Below, one piece after another: positions 35,182 to 43,439 of a stretch of DNA of 64,000 nt (position 1 is its first letter; every line of letters starts with the position of its first letter). Made by a program: the position numbers and the translations under genes. The stretch comes from Bradyrhizobium sp. CCGE-LA001 (GTDB lineage: Bacteria > Pseudomonadota > Alphaproteobacteria > Rhizobiales > Xanthobacteraceae). The notes under the pieces were generated by a model. It did not search any database. It had not been told where the DNA came from and worked only from the letters and a program-made list of their open reading frames with translations. Where the stretch lies: the NCBI RefSeq assembly GCF_000296215.2, contig NZ_CP013949.1:5821501-5885500 (forward strand), in the 5' to 3' direction.

Positions 35182-35319
35182 CCTCGTTCAGGGCTTTCGC
35201 CTTGAACTCCGATGGCGCCTCCTCCGACCAAATCCTACCTCCCCTCCGCGACGGGCTCTCGCTTCGCGCCAATTTGGTCTACCCTAGCGCCCGCCTTCTT
35301 CCCTCTTCAGGAGTTCTCC

Positions 35320-35880
35320 ATGTCGACCGGCTGGATCGTTCTCGGCGTCATCGTCGTCCTCGCGCTGTTCGCCTTCAGCGCCTACAACCGCCTAGTGGCG
35401 CTGAGCCAGAGGGTCGGCCAGGCCTTTGCCGACATCGACGTCCAGCTCAAGCAGCGTCACGATCTGATCCCGAACCTGGTCGAGACCGTCAAGGGCTACG
35501 CCTCGCATGAGCGCGGCACGCTCGACGACGTCATCAAGGCGCGCAACTCGGCGATGTCGGCCCAGGGACCGGCGCAGGTTTCCGCGGCCGAGAACCAGCT
35601 GTCCGGCGCGCTCGGGCGGCTGATCGCGTTGTCGGAGGCCTATCCCGACCTCAAGGCCAACGCCAATTTCCAGCAGCTCGCATCCGAGCTCTCCGACCTC
35701 GAGAACAAGATCGCGGCCAGCCGCCGCTTCTTCAACAACGCGGTCCAGGAATACAACACCGGCATCCAGCAGCTGCCCGCCGCCTTGTTCGCCGGCATGT
35801 TCGGCTTCACCAAGAAGGACTTCTTCGATCTCGGCGCCAGCCGCGCCGAGGTCGAGACGGTGCCGCAGGTGAAGTTCTGA
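35320..35880 (+). CDS. lemA: LemA family protein
   Basis: The 186-residue product has the LemA pattern: a short N-terminal membrane helix (IVLGVIVVLALFAFSAYN), then a helical domain with DVQLKQRHDLIPNLVETVKG and ENKIAASRRFFNNAVQEYN. LemA proteins are anchored in the inner membrane; the soluble helical bundle is outside. Their role is not well defined. An M48 peptidase follows immediately, an association that is widespread. ATG at 35320 has a CAGGAG ribosome binding site upstream. Confidence 0.92.
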   Translation: MSTGWIVLGVIVVLALFAFSAYNRLVALSQRVGQAFADIDVQLKQRHDLIPNLVETVKGYASHERGTLDDVIKARNSAMSAQGPAQVSAAENQLSGALGRLIALSEAYPDLKANANFQQLASELSDLENKIAASRRFFNNAVQEYNTGIQQLPAALFAGMFGFTKKDFFDLGASRAEVETVPQVKF

Positions 35881-35914
35881 TCTCGAGCCGATAGGCCGGC
35901 AGGACACCCGCGTC

Positions 35915-37126
35915 ATGGCCGCGTATGGTCTCTACACGCACATCGCCTCGAACAAGTTTCGTTCGATGCTGTTGCTCGCCGGTCTGTTCGCGCTCGTCTA
36001 CGTGCTGGTCTATGCCGGCGCGCTGGTCGCCGAGGTCGTCATCAACGGCAATGGGACGGTCGCCTACTACCTGAGCCGCGCCTTTGCCGACCTGCTCAAG
36101 GCCGCGCCCTTCGCCACCATTGCGGCGCTCGCCTGGATCGCGATCGCCTATTTCTTCCACCAGTCGATGATCGACGCCGTGACCGGCGGCCACGGTGTCA
36201 CCCGGCAGGAACAGCCGCGGCTCTACAATCTGCTCGAAAACCTCTGCATCTCGCGCGGCATCACCATGCCGAAGCTGAAGATCATGGAGAGCCCGGCGCT
36301 GAACGCGTTCGCGACCGGACTCAATCCGCGGCAATATTCCATCACCGTCACCACCGGCCTCCTCGATGCGCTGAACGACAAGGAGATCGAGGCGGTGCTG
36401 GGCCACGAGCTGACCCACATCAGGAACGGCGACGTGCAGTTGATGGTTGTCGCCGTCATCATCGCCGGCGTGGTCGGCTTCTTCGGCGAAATGTTCTTCC
36501 GCCTGTTCACGAATCTCAACTGGAGCTCCGGCTCCGGCGGCTCGTGGTCCTCGGGCTCGTCTTCGTCATCGCGGTCGTCCTCTTCGTCGAGCGACAGCAA
36601 GAGCTCCGGCGGCGGCGCTGTGATCGTCATCATCATCGCGGTCGTGCTGATCGTGCTGGCCTGGCTGCTGTCGCAGGTGGTGAAGCTCGCGCTGTCGCGT
36701 TCGCGCGAATACCTCGCCGATGCCGGCTCGGTCGAGCTGACGAAAGACCCCGATGCGATGATCTCGGCGCTGCGCAAGATCGAGGGCCGCGGCGAGCTGC
36801 CGGGCGCCACCTCGGCGGTGATGGAGCTCTGCGTCGACAATCCCCGCGAGGGTTTCGCCGATCTGTTTGCGACCCACCCCTCGGTGCCGTCCCGGATCGA
36901 CGCGCTGGTCAAGTTTGCCGGCGGCCATGATCCCGGCCCGCTGCCGGACGTCGCGGATGTCACCAATCAGCCCGAGACACAGGCGGATCCGCAAGACGGG
37001 CCGCCGCCTCTGCGCCATGGCCCGTGGGACGATGCCGAAAGCCCGGTCAATCCGCCGCCGGTGCCCGCGCCAGGCACTTCAGGAACTCCGGCTGGCAATC
37101 CGATGGGGCCCTGGGGCCGCCATTGA
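35915..37126 (+). CDS. M48 family (HtpX-like) membrane metallopeptidase
   Basis: The 403-residue protein has two N-terminal membrane helices, the zinc site HELTH at residues 164-168, and two more helices around it, as in HtpX/Oma1-type quality-control proteases. Unusually, a serine-rich linker of about 30 residues (residues 204-233) separates the helix after the active site from the next one. A Pro-rich tail of about 75 residues follows the catalytic core. The preceding LemA gene is 34 bases away and probably co-transcribed; LemA and M48 proteins are often neighbours. Confidence 0.9.
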   Translation: MAAYGLYTHIASNKFRSMLLLAGLFALVYVLVYAGALVAEVVINGNGTVAYYLSRAFADLLKAAPFATIAALAWIAIAYFFHQSMIDAVTGGHGVTRQEQPRLYNLLENLCISRGITMPKLKIMESPALNAFATGLNPRQYSITVTTGLLDALNDKEIEAVLGHELTHIRNGDVQLMVVAVIIAGVVGFFGEMFFRLFTNLNWSSGSGGSWSSGSSSSSRSSSSSSDSKSSGGGAVIVIIIAVVLIVLAWLLSQVVKLALSRSREYLADAGSVELTKDPDAMISALRKIEGRGELPGATSAVMELCVDNPREGFADLFATHPSVPSRIDALVKFAGGHDPGPLPDVADVTNQPETQADPQDGPPPLRHGPWDDAESPVNPPPVPAPGTSGTPAGNPMGPWGRH

Positions 37127-37252
37127 ACCGGCGCGATTGGCCGCGATTGCGTCAGGTTTCCCCGCGACCGGGAAAAACCTCGGGAATTGGCCAACGATGT
37201 GCCGAGGAATTGAATTCTCCCTTGTTTCTGCCATGTTCGCGCCCAACAGCAG

Positions 37253-37296
37253 ACTTGGGACATCCTTGGGGCATCCTTGGGACATCGATTTGGGGC
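37253..37296. repeat. Tandem 11-bp repeats upstream of a ParA-like gene
   Basis: Four consecutive 11-bp units follow each other: ACTTGGGACAT, CCTTGGGGCAT, CCTTGGGACAT and a degenerate CGATTTGGGGC. The 11-bp period is close to one DNA turn. The block ends about 50 bp before the start of the ParA-like gene at 37345 and could bind a multimeric regulator or the ATPase itself. Confidence 0.7.
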
Positions 37297-37344
37297 CCGG
37301 CCGATTGCGACCTCGCGATCGGGGGCGCGCGTTAGGGGACAGCA

Positions 37345-38097
37345 ATGGCAAAGCCGGCAGTGGTTGTGGTGGGCGCGGACAAGGGCGGGGTCGGCAAGAC
37401 CACGGTGTCGCGTACCTTGCTCGATTATTTCTCAGCCAACAACGTGCCGACGCGCGCCTTCGACACGGAGTCGCCGCGCGGAACCCTGAAGCGCTTCCAC
37501 CCCGACATCACCGAGATCGTCGACATGACGACCACGGCCGACCAGATGAAGATCTTCGACACGCTCAATGCGGTCAGCCCTTCGGTCACCGTGATCGACG
37601 TCCGCGCCGGCCTGCTCTCGCCGGCCCTGGCTTCGCTGCGCGACATCGGCTTCCTCGACGCCGCCAAGGCCGGCCAGATCACCTTCGCCGTGTTCCACAT
37701 CCTCGGACCCTCGATCGCCTCGCTGGAGGAAATCGCGGAAACGGCGGGCTTCATGACCGGCGCGAAATATTTCCTGGTGAAGAACTTCATCAACGACACC
37801 CAGTTCTTCCAGTGGGACCAGGCGACCTACAACTCCTATTTCCACCGCATCAAGGACGCGACCGAGCTGACCATCCCCAAGCTCAACGAAATGGCCTATG
37901 AGCAGGTCGAAGTGTCCTCCGTCCCGTTCCTGAAATTCGTCGCCAATAAGGGCATCAACGACGAGGCCGCGAACTATTCCTTCGTGCTGCGCGGCTATGT
38001 CCGGCATTGGCTGGCCAACGTCTGGAGCGAGTTCGACCGCATCCGCCTGACCGACATCGTCGGTTCGAAATCCGTCACCCGCAACAGCGAAAAATAG
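37345..38097 (+). CDS. ParA/MinD-superfamily ATPase (TraL-like), unknown role
   Basis: The 250-residue product has the deviant Walker A motif KGGVGKTT with the signature Lys, followed by RAFDTESPRGTLKRF, in which the Asp corresponds to the switch I region, and TVIDVRAG for the A' site. Its layout recalls TraL-like P-loop proteins. It is chromosomal, without parB, minC or conjugation genes nearby. A second, divergent P-loop protein follows 60 bases downstream, so the two may act together on membrane or DNA positioning. Function is unknown. Confidence 0.8.
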   Translation: MAKPAVVVVGADKGGVGKTTVSRTLLDYFSANNVPTRAFDTESPRGTLKRFHPDITEIVDMTTTADQMKIFDTLNAVSPSVTVIDVRAGLLSPALASLRDIGFLDAAKAGQITFAVFHILGPSIASLEEIAETAGFMTGAKYFLVKNFINDTQFFQWDQATYNSYFHRIKDATELTIPKLNEMAYEQVEVSSVPFLKFVANKGINDEAANYSFVLRGYVRHWLANVWSEFDRIRLTDIVGSKSVTRNSEK

Positions 38098-38157
38098 TTG
38101 CGAAGCCCGGGCTGATACGGCTGGATTGGGCGGTGAGTTGGCCTGATATAGCTGTCA

Positions 38158-38826
38158 ATGCCCGCAACGCCCGTCTACATCATCTGCTCGCCCCGCCCGC
38201 AGGTCGGCAAGACCCTGCTGGCGCGGCTTTTGAGCGAATTCCTGCTGCTCAAGAACGGCAACGTCGCGGCCTTCGACGTCAATCTGAAGGAGCCGTCGCT
38301 GCTCGATTACCTGCCGAAGGTGACCGAGACCGCCGACGTCATCGACACCTACGGCAAGATGCAGCTGATGGACCGCGTCATCGTCGATGACGGTCTCGCC
38401 AAGGTGATCGATCTCGGCTTCCACGCCTTCGACGAGTTCTTCAAGATGACCGATGAGATCGGCCTCCTGAAGGAGGCCGCGCGCCGCCATGTGGCGCCGA
38501 TGATCCTGTTCGTCGCCGACACCGACCGCGCCTCGGCCCGCGCCCACGAGATGCTGCGCGGGCAGATCCCGCGCATGAACCTGGTCACGGTGGACAACGA
38601 ATACATCGTGCGCGGCGAGCTGCCGCCCGCGATGGCAGGCGGCCGGCTGTTCCGCCTGCCCGCACTGCCCGGCTTCCTGAAGACCTATATCGACCGGCTG
38701 AACTTCTCCTTCACCGGCTACCTGCGCCAGGAGAAGGACTCCTCGACCGAGCTGCACCAGTGGACCCGGCGGAACTACATCGCCTTCCGCGAGCTCGAGC
38801 TCAGCCTGATATTGCAGCGGTCTTGA
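38158..38826 (+). CDS. Divergent P-loop ATPase paired with the upstream ParA-like protein
   Basis: The 222-residue product starts PVYIICSPRPQVGKTLLARL. The motif SPRPQVGKT keeps the terminal GKT of Walker A but lacks the first Gly and the signature Lys of ParA proteins. A VAAFDVNLKEPSL segment matches the Asp-containing switch I position of ParA-like proteins, so the family relation is plausible. Later helices and strands are not diagnostic. I do not recognise a named family. Together with 37345-38097 it makes a two-ATPase module. Confidence 0.65.
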   Translation: MPATPVYIICSPRPQVGKTLLARLLSEFLLLKNGNVAAFDVNLKEPSLLDYLPKVTETADVIDTYGKMQLMDRVIVDDGLAKVIDLGFHAFDEFFKMTDEIGLLKEAARRHVAPMILFVADTDRASARAHEMLRGQIPRMNLVTVDNEYIVRGELPPAMAGGRLFRLPALPGFLKTYIDRLNFSFTGYLRQEKDSSTELHQWTRRNYIAFRELELSLILQRS

Positions 38827-38883
38827 CCGTCCTTCCGGCGAAGGCCGGGACCCAAGAAGGCAGGACGACTTCATATCCTAAGC

Positions 38884-39681
38884 TTACTGAGAAGATTCCA
38901 AGGACACGGCGATCACATCAAACAGCTCAATATTGGCCCGAATTCCGAGCACAAACTCGCTGGCATCCCCTCCTCCGCCATATAATCGACTCCCGTCGAC
39001 AAGCTGATTGAAGGGCTCATTCCCTCCCAACTCAAATACGAATGCGGGATCGTCGGCGTGAGAGATCCGAAACATCAATGGCATCTGGGTACAATAGGGG
39101 CTCCCGCCGAGATCGGTGCTGACCTCGAAGACGAGACCGCAGTCCAAATTCTTATGCCAGCGATTGCGACGCCGCTTGAATGCGAGCGCCGAGCTGAACT
39201 CATCGATGAAAGGAAGGACGTCTCGCTTCTTTCCTGTCCAACCGGTCGTCTGGATTCCCAGACGCTCGCCCTCCCGCCTCTTCTGCATCCTGATGAAGGC
39301 CAATTCGCTGTTCGCAAACTCCCTGTCAAACCAGGTTTTGTTCAAATGCTCATACAAGCCTCTGACGAGGGGAGGAGCTTGAAATGGAGGTTCGACAAAA
39401 TCCCTGACCGCAAAGAGCTCGTCCAAAAATGCAGAACGGTATTTTGGTTCGATGCCAAAATACCGCGTCTCGGAAAGGACCTTTCCCGCGCATCGCATTG
39501 TCTCCAAGGCGACCTCATCCCAGTATCGATTGAGCAAGTCCGCCTGGTTCTCGCCCCAGAACTCGATCATGCGATTCTGCCATGCCCTGTGCAACGCAAA
39601 GCCGCGCGCCTCAAAGGCGAGTTGTGTCGAAACACGTCCTGGCCAGTTTGCGAGTGCGGTCAGGAGAGGATGATCTTCCAT
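38884..39681 (-). CDS. Hypothetical protein, no recognised family
   Basis: The 265-residue protein is rich in Trp, Phe and charged residues (WQNRMIEFWGENQAD, LNKTWFDREFANSELAF) and has no signal peptide or clear membrane helix. Its coding sequence looks less GC-rich than neighbours, suggesting transfer. An antisense open frame of 240 residues overlaps most of it but reads as a shadow. It sits alone between the ATPase pair and apt. Confidence 0.55.
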   Translation of the reverse strand: MEDHPLLTALANWPGRVSTQLAFEARGFALHRAWQNRMIEFWGENQADLLNRYWDEVALETMRCAGKVLSETRYFGIEPKYRSAFLDELFAVRDFVEPPFQAPPLVRGLYEHLNKTWFDREFANSELAFIRMQKRREGERLGIQTTGWTGKKRDVLPFIDEFSSALAFKRRRNRWHKNLDCGLVFEVSTDLGGSPYCTQMPLMFRISHADDPAFVFELGGNEPFNQLVDGSRLYGGGGDASEFVLGIRANIELFDVIAVSLESSQ

Positions 39682-39809
39682 GACGAAATCTCACCGCAAT
39701 CGAGCTCCATCAGCGGAGCCGACGGCATCACACGACGTTCCGCGATTTTCGAGATCAGCGTGATGCTGCAGAACTCTTGACCAACGTCCCGAAGGACGAA
39801 CGATGAAGC

Positions 39810-40349
39810 TCAATGCCCCTCGAACGTCATCAGCGTGCGGACCGGCACGTCCATGGCGCGCAGCTTGGCGGCGCCGCCGAGCTCGGGCAGGTCGATGATG
39901 AAGCAGGCGGCAACCACATTGGCCCCGATCTGGCGCAGCAGCTTCACCGCGCCCTCGGCGGTGCCGCCGGTGGCGATGAGGTCGTCGACCAGGATGACGC
40001 GCTCGCCGGGATGGATCGCGTCGACGTGCATCTCCATCTCGTCGATGCCGTATTCCAGCGAGTAAGCGATGCGCACCGTGGTGTGCGGCAGCTTGCCTTT
40101 CTTGCGGATCGGCACGAAGCCGGCCGAGAGCTGGTGCGCCACCGCCCCGCCGATGATGAAGCCCCGCGCTTCCATTCCGGCGACCTTGTCGATCTTGTTG
40201 CCGGCCCAGGGATTGACGAGCTCGTCGACCGCGCGGCGGAACGCCCGCGCGTCCGCAAGCAGGGTCGTGATGTCGCGGAACATGATCCCGGGCTTGGGAT
40301 AGTCCGGGATGGTACGAACGCTGGCCTTGATGTCGTGATCAAAAGTCAT
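39810..40349 (-). CDS. apt: Adenine phosphoribosyltransferase
   Basis: Apt makes AMP from adenine and PRPP in purine salvage. The PRPP loop VILVDDLIATGGTAEGA near residues 115-131 and the purine-site segment EARGFIIGGAVAHQL are present. Length 179 residues fits the family. ATG at 40349. It shares strand with trpE(G), which lies upstream beyond palindrome A. Confidence 0.96.
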   Translation of the reverse strand: MTFDHDIKASVRTIPDYPKPGIMFRDITTLLADARAFRRAVDELVNPWAGNKIDKVAGMEARGFIIGGAVAHQLSAGFVPIRKKGKLPHTTVRIAYSLEYGIDEMEMHVDAIHPGERVILVDDLIATGGTAEGAVKLLRQIGANVVAACFIIDLPELGGAAKLRAMDVPVRTLMTFEGH

Positions 40350-40374
40350 GATTATCTCGCGTTGGTTGTCTCCC

Positions 40375-40490
40375 CGTCATTGCGAGCGAAGCGAAGCAAT
40401 CCAGACTTTCTTCCCGGCGGCAGCCTGGATTGCTTCGTCGCCAGCGCAAAAATTGCTTCGCAATTTTGTCGCGGGCTCCTCGCAATGACG
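40375..40490. repeat. Dispersed intergenic palindrome, family A (copy 2)
   Basis: CGTCATTGCGAGCGAAGCGAAG and AATCCAG mirror CTGGATTGCTTCGTCGC and CTCCTCGCAATGACG, as in copy 1. A second inner hairpin AAAATTGCTTCGCAATTTT is inserted near the right end. It fills the gap between trpE(G) and apt. Confidence 0.88.
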
Positions 40491-40498
40491 ACACTCAT

Positions 40499-42664
40499 TC
40501 AATTCGCCCCAACATCCAGCCGGAACGCATTTTCGACAATACGTAGTCCCACCTCGCCACTGAGCGACATCAGCGATTCCGGATGGAATTGCACGCCGGC
40601 CACCGGCAGTGTCTTGTGCTCCAGCGCCATGGCAACGCCGTCCTCGGTGCTCGCTGTCACGCTCAGAACCTCGGGCATGCTGTCGCGCTCGACATAGAGC
40701 GAGTGATAGCGGCCGATGACGATCTCGTTCGGCAGGTTGCGCATCAGCCGGCCGCCGCGCACCTGCACCCGTGAGGGCCGGCCGTGGGCGGGATGGGTGA
40801 GCTGACCGAGCTCGCCGCCGAAATATTCGCCGATCGCCTGTACGCCGAGGCAGACGCCGAACACCGGCAGCTTCTTCTCGAGCGCGGCATCGATGGTCTT
40901 CCTGATCGCGAAATCCTCCGGCCTGCCGGGCCCGGGCGACAGCACCAGCAAATCCCACTTCTTCTGCTTGAGCATGTCGAGCGCATGCACATAGCGAACC
41001 ACGGTGACGCTGGCGCCGACCTGGCGGAAATAATCGGCGAGCATGTGTACGAAGCTGTCATCATGGTCGATCAGCAATACCTGCTTGCCGCTGCCGGTCG
41101 CATCCGGCGCGAAGGTTGACAGCGGCTTCGGCGGATCGCCGCGCAGTGCCTGGAACAGCGCGGCGGCCTTGACCTGGCATTCGCGGTCCTCCGCGGCGGG
41201 ATCTGAATCGAACAGACAGGTGGCGCCGACGCGCACTTCGGCGAGGCCATCCTTCATGCGGATGGTGCGGATGGTGAGGCCGGTGTTGATGCTGCCGTCG
41301 AAATTCACCGCGCCGATCGCGCCGGCATACCAGCGCCGCGGCGAGCGCTCGTGATCCTCGACGAACTGCATCGCCCAGAGCTTTGGCGCACCGGTCACGG
41401 TGACGGCCCAGGCATGGGTCAGGAAGGCATCGAGCGCGTCGAAGCCGGGGCGCAGCATGCCCTCGACGTGGTCGACGGTGTGGAACAGCTTCGAATAAGT
41501 CTCGATCTGCCGCCGCGCCAGCACCTTGATGGTGCCGGGCACGCAGACACGCGCCTTGTCGTTGCGATCGACGTCGGTGCACATGTTGAGCTCGAACTCG
41601 TCCTTCTCCGAGTTCAGCAGCTGGCGGATCTGCTCGGCGTCGCCGATTGCATCCCTGCCGCGCGCGATCGTGCCGGAGATCGGGCAGGTCTCGACGCGGC
41701 GGCCGTCCGAGCGCACGAACATTTCCGGCGAAGCCGAGACGAGAAACTCGCCCTCGCCGAGATTCATCAGCGCGCCATAGGGCGACGGGTTGATGACGCA
41801 GAGCCGCTGGAACACTTCGGCCGGGGAGCGTTCGCAGGGCTCCGCGAAGAGCTGGCCCGGCACCGCCTCGAAGAGATCGCCGCGCGCAAAAGCGGCGCGC
41901 GCGGTCTCGACCGTGGCCTGATATTCGCCGGGCGCGTGATCGGCAAAGCCCTGGCGCGGCGTCTTCAGATACGGGCTGTCGGCGGTCTCGCGCGGCAGGC
42001 CCTCGGTGGACTTGCCGTTCCAGGCGAAGTCGTATGCGAGCACGACGCCGCGGCCCGTGGCGCGGTCATAGGCCAACAGGCGATCGGGGACATAGAGCAC
42101 GATGTCGCGCTGATCGGCCTCGCGCGGGCGCTTCTGCACGAGGTCCTCGATCTGGAAGACGAGGTCGTAGGCGAAGGCGCCGAACAGGCCGAGCAGCCCG
42201 TCATCGTTGGCGGAGAAGGCGGCAATGATATCGCGCACCAGCGACATCACGCTGGCGCGCCGGGTGCGCTGGTCCTCCTCGACCGGAGCATCGCCGCGGA
42301 TGATGTGGCCGGCCAAGCACGTGACGGTCTTCTCGGAGATCACCACGCAGGGCTCGCGTAGCACGTCGCCGAGGAAGGCGATCAGCACCTGCCCGCGTTC
42401 GTTCAGCGCTTCCAGCTTGAAATTGACGCCCGTGGTCTCGAGCTTGAGCGGCGGATCGGAGAAGCCGAGATCGAAGCTCTCGTAGCGGCCGGGCACGGTC
42501 GTGCCCGAGGACAGCACCACGCCGCGGCGGCGGTCGAGCAAGCTGATGAGGTCGTCGAGCCGGTTGGCGCCGCCGGTGAACTGCTCGGCCACGCGCGTGA
42601 TCGCAAGACCTGCGCGGGTCACGTAGTCGCTTCTGGCCGGGAGGGCAAAGACGGTCCTGTTCAT
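40499..42664 (-). CDS. trpE(G): Anthranilate synthase, fused TrpE-TrpG
   Basis: This 721-residue fusion makes anthranilate from chorismate and glutamine, the first step of tryptophan synthesis. Residues about 1-505 are the chorismate-binding component and about 520-715 the class I glutamine amidotransferase, with nucleophile Cys in GVCLGVQAIGEYFGG near residue 605 and HPES near 691. The fused arrangement is characteristic of Rhizobiales. It is preceded by a leader peptide, attenuator and leaderless promoter described separately, so expression should respond to Trp-tRNA supply. Confidence 0.96.
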   Translation of the reverse strand: MNRTVFALPARSDYVTRAGLAITRVAEQFTGGANRLDDLISLLDRRRGVVLSSGTTVPGRYESFDLGFSDPPLKLETTGVNFKLEALNERGQVLIAFLGDVLREPCVVISEKTVTCLAGHIIRGDAPVEEDQRTRRASVMSLVRDIIAAFSANDDGLLGLFGAFAYDLVFQIEDLVQKRPREADQRDIVLYVPDRLLAYDRATGRGVVLAYDFAWNGKSTEGLPRETADSPYLKTPRQGFADHAPGEYQATVETARAAFARGDLFEAVPGQLFAEPCERSPAEVFQRLCVINPSPYGALMNLGEGEFLVSASPEMFVRSDGRRVETCPISGTIARGRDAIGDAEQIRQLLNSEKDEFELNMCTDVDRNDKARVCVPGTIKVLARRQIETYSKLFHTVDHVEGMLRPGFDALDAFLTHAWAVTVTGAPKLWAMQFVEDHERSPRRWYAGAIGAVNFDGSINTGLTIRTIRMKDGLAEVRVGATCLFDSDPAAEDRECQVKAAALFQALRGDPPKPLSTFAPDATGSGKQVLLIDHDDSFVHMLADYFRQVGASVTVVRYVHALDMLKQKKWDLLVLSPGPGRPEDFAIRKTIDAALEKKLPVFGVCLGVQAIGEYFGGELGQLTHPAHGRPSRVQVRGGRLMRNLPNEIVIGRYHSLYVERDSMPEVLSVTASTEDGVAMALEHKTLPVAGVQFHPESLMSLSGEVGLRIVENAFRLDVGAN

Positions 42665-42756
42665 GTCGTCCTCTTACGAAACTTGCCGAGGGAACGCCAC
42701 ACAGGACAAACGATCAGGCCGCCGCGCTGTGCTGGCGACCTCAGACGATTTGGGAA

Positions 42757-42792
42757 AGGAAAATCGCACCGGCCACCTCGTCAGGAGGTGCG
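42757..42792 (-). terminator. trp attenuator hairpin
   Basis: On the minus strand CGCACC and GGTGCG can pair, followed by ATTTTCC, while CACCTC and GAGGTG form an alternative stem that shares bases. The hairpin begins inside the trpL coding region, as expected for translation-coupled attenuation. Folding was judged by eye. Confidence 0.75.
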
Positions 42793-42828
42793 CCACCAAA
42801 GACGGGCTGGGCGGACGGCGGTGCTCAT
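42781..42828 (-). CDS. trpL: trp leader peptide, 15 residues with tandem Trp
   Basis: The ATG at 42826-42828 begins a 15-codon frame, MSTAVRPARLWWRTS, ending in TGA at 42781-42783. Two adjacent Trp codons lie just before the attenuator stem. Ribosome stalling at these codons when Trp-tRNA is scarce would favour the antiterminator and allow trpE(G) transcription. The peptide is far too short for routine gene callers. Rhizobial trpL systems are established, so confidence is high. Confidence 0.9.
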   Translation of the reverse strand: MSTAVRPARLWWRTS

Positions 42829-42835
42829 GGGGCGG

Positions 42836-42865
42836 ATACTCACCACGGCGCGGGGGTGGCGTCAA
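42836..42865 (-). promoter_or_regulatory. Promoter of trpL-trpE(G), leaderless
   Basis: On the minus strand TTGACG (42860-42865) and GAGTAT (42836-42841) are 18 bp apart, and the ATG of trpL begins seven bases after the -10 element. Transcription would start at the trpL start codon itself, giving a leaderless mRNA as known for trpL in Sinorhizobium. Confidence 0.65.
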
Positions 42866-42917
42866 GGGCGGCGGGGCGCCACGATATGGCTTGCCGGTAA
42901 CAAGGTCGAGTTTCGGA

Positions 42918-43220
42918 TCAGACCACCTCTTCCGGTTTCGGCGCGTCACGCCGTCCATGGCGCACGTGGATAACCTCCAGCGCATCGCCAGTGACGCGAT
43001 AATAGATCAGGTATGGAAACGGGACGATCGGAAAAACCCGGACTCCGACCATATCAGTCCCGCGCCCAAGGCCTGGATACTTCGCGAGCAATTGGCTGGC
43101 AGACTGGATACGTCTCACGACCGCACTCGCGGCACGCTGGTCGTGATGCGAGATATATTCGTGAATTCCGTCAATATCAGTACGGGCACGCCGTGCGTAC
43201 CGAAGCTTCACAGCCCGCAC
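42918..43220 (-). CDS. ParE/RelE-superfamily toxin
   Basis: The 100-residue product has the ParE pattern: KLRYARRARTDIDGIHEYIS, an Arg-rich central helix, and a C-terminal strand VRVFPIVPFPYLIYYRV with EVIHVRHGRR. ParE toxins poison gyrase; RelE toxins cut mRNA; sequence alone favours ParE. The start is GTG at 43220, or a GTG at 43211 that overlaps the antitoxin stop as GTGA. It follows the antitoxin gene. Confidence 0.88.
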   Translation of the reverse strand: MRAVKLRYARRARTDIDGIHEYISHHDQRAASAVVRRIQSASQLLAKYPGLGRGTDMVGVRVFPIVPFPYLIYYRVTGDALEVIHVRHGRRDAPKPEEVV

Positions 43221-43435
43221 TTCTTCCAGAGCGTGGCCATTTCCTCGTCAGTCGCGAACTCGCCTCGCTCGGCTTGGCCAAGCCCCTCGAGCACAGCCGA
43301 TCTATGCTCGTCAGGCACTACGAACAGAACGTCGTCGTTAGCGACGATCTGTTCGAGTACCTCGGCGACATAGGCCTGCCGATCTTCCGGCAGCTTTCTC
43401 ACCTTCTCGATCACATCTTCCAAGACCTTGGTCAT
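43208..43435 (-). CDS. Antitoxin of a ParE-type toxin-antitoxin system
   Basis: The 75-residue product starts MTKVLEDVIEKVRKLPEDRQ and ends KKCGL, an all-helical layout typical of small antitoxins for ParE toxins. Its 3' end overlaps the toxin gene by 13 bases, as usual for cotranslated toxin-antitoxin pairs. ATG at 43435 is chosen over an upstream codon within a palindrome. A 12-bp palindrome four bases upstream is the likely autoregulatory operator. Confidence 0.82.
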   Translation of the reverse strand: MTKVLEDVIEKVRKLPEDRQAYVAEVLEQIVANDDVLFVVPDEHRSAVLEGLGQAERGEFATDEEMATLWKKCGL

Positions 43436-43439
43436 GGTC

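Noticed and set aside
39058..39780. A 240-residue plus-strand open frame opposite the gene at 38884-39681
   Set aside because: It has a charged but low-complexity translation with no strand/helix pattern, while the minus-strand frame reads like a real folded protein. I treat it as an antisense shadow.
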